DNA of 64,000 bases from Maricaulis maris. Lineage in GTDB: Bacteria; Pseudomonadota; Alphaproteobacteria; Caulobacterales; Maricaulaceae. Below are positions 63,421 to 64,000 of the stretch, one piece after another (position 1 is the stretch's first letter; each line of letters begins with the position of its first letter). The notes beneath the pieces were generated by a model. The model was not told the origin of the DNA, made no database searches, and saw only the letters and a list, made by a program, of their open reading frames with translations. Location of the stretch: contig NZ_AP027270.1 of NCBI RefSeq assembly GCF_036322705.1, positions 2,109,501 through 2,173,500 on the forward strand, written 5' to 3'. The position numbers and the translations under genes are program-made.

Positions 63421-63582
63421 TCAGGCCCGCTTTCCCTTGACGCCAAAGCTGGCGAGGAAGGCGTTGACGTCGGTATTGCGGGCCACGCGGCGGATGCCGG
63501 AGCGCTCGCGGGTGCGGTCCATCGACCGGTTCAGCATGTCGGCGGCGTTCATCGAGCGCCAGTCGTCAATCCCGTACAACAT
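63421..63582 (-). CDS. Small basic protein of unknown function
   Basis: This 53-residue protein has a perfect AAGGAG site 7 nt before ATG 63582, which argues strongly for expression. The sequence is basic, with the body SMNAADMLNRSMDRTRERSG. No family recognised. It ends next to the stop of the LytTR gene. Confidence 0.7.
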   Translation of the reverse strand: MLYGIDDWRSMNAADMLNRSMDRTRERSGIRRVARNTDVNAFLASFGVKGKRA

Positions 63583-63761
63583 GGGAAACTCCTTATTGGT
63601 TGACGCGGCTTTAGCCATGGATTGCGGCGCCCGCGAAGCACCGCTTCCGCAAGCCGGGACTGCGCAAATGCATGGCCGGTCAACCGGGGCTGTCGGGATC
63701 ATCTGAAGGCGGCTTGCTGACAGGCATTGAACCGCCCCGGCGCCCAGCATACCTTGCCGCC

Positions 63762-64000
63762 ATGACCCAAATGATATCCCAGACTTTCGACGTTAAGGGC
63801 GGCCCGCACTATGGCCGCAACAATCTGCCCAAGCTGCGTGCCGCGCTGAAAACGCTTGGCCTGGATGGCTTCCTCGTCCCGCATGAGGACGAGTATGACA
63901 ATGAATACCTGCCGGACTGCAATGAGCGGCTCCTGTGGGCGACCGGCTTCTCCGGCTCTGCCGGTGCCGCGATTGTCATGCTTGATCGCGCCGCGCTTCT
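63762..64000 (+). CDS. Aminopeptidase P-family protein, 5' part only
   Basis: The 79 visible codons match the N terminus of Xaa-Pro aminopeptidase: LPKLRAALKTLGLDGFLVPH at about 23-42, EDEYDNEYLPDCNERLLWATGFSGSAG in parts near 43-69, then AAIVMLD. This segment is the creatinase-type N-terminal domain. The catalytic metal-binding domain lies beyond the window end. ATG 63762 fits the known family start. Confidence 0.88.
   Translation, partial: MTQMISQTFDVKGGPHYGRNNLPKLRAALKTLGLDGFLVPHEDEYDNEYLPDCNERLLWATGFSGSAGAAIVMLDRAAL

Overview
The window is 64 kb of GC-rich, gene-dense chromosome from an alphaproteobacterium, most likely a stalked, Caulobacter-like marine lineage such as Maricaulis (inference). 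The evidence is a circularly permuted ssrA (tmRNA) gene encoding an alphaproteobacterial ANDN-type tag, an alpha-type SspB adaptor gene beside it, the fumC/DUF4169/ribbon-helix-helix neighbourhood, two chemotaxis receptors, a TonB-dependent receptor, and a large coiled-coil membrane protein built like the Caulobacter polarity factor TipN. No rRNA, CRISPR array, prophage or transposase was seen.

Layout. 0-7 kb: small basic secreted protein, tRNA-Lys, a lipoprotein hydrolase, a membrane chemotaxis receptor, and a TonB receptor with a small periplasmic partner. 7-13 kb: PqiA-like protein, MarR regulator, fumarylacetoacetase-family hydrolase plus maleylacetoacetate isomerase, DUF418 protein, TipN-like protein. 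13-18 kb: an Mla-type lipid-transport operon (permease with fused STAS domain, ATPase, MCE protein, lipoprotein) behind an MFS gene. 18-22 kb: an uncharacterised surface-glycan-like cluster (glycosyltransferase, two methyltransferases, a toroid-fold protein, a lipoprotein). 22-25 kb: prolyl aminopeptidase and an NSS transporter. 24.8-30.5 kb: the complete elongasome operon mreB-mreC-mreD-mrdA-rodA. 30.6-35.4 kb: TVP38-like protein, a possible DNA-binding protein, a divergent ketol-acid reductoisomerase, miaA, a DegP protease. 35.6-39.5 kb: thyA, a MazG-like gene, folA, hflK, hflC. 39.5-44 kb: repeat-filled spacers, VOC protein, thymidine kinase, DUF3667 protein, a soluble PAS-PAS chemotaxis receptor. 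44-51 kb: ssrA, sspB, thioesterase, MFS, a gene broken by a stop codon, a RusA-like nuclease, fumC and small conserved genes. 51-54 kb: secreted protein, ClC channel, conserved hypothetical. 54.1-56 kb: an island of four 119-bp palindromic elements alternating with small genes, two of them near-identical GIY-YIG nucleases. 56-64 kb: uvrD/pcrA helicase, esterase, prmA, serine hydrolase, LytTR membrane protein, and the start of an aminopeptidase P gene.

Functional links. ssrA and sspB together supply the degradation tag and the adaptor that delivers tagged proteins to ClpXP; hflKC and the DegP protease add membrane and periplasmic quality control. The mre operon builds the lateral wall and the Mla operon maintains the outer membrane. 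thyA, folA, tdk and the MazG-like gene serve dTMP supply and nucleotide cleaning.

The least explained part is the 119-bp element / GIY-YIG cassette island at 54.1-56.0 kb. The divergent IlvC-like protein, the TipN-like protein and the toroid/methyltransferase cluster also merit attention. Start codons were chosen by ribosome-binding sites and family alignment from memory; no database search was possible.
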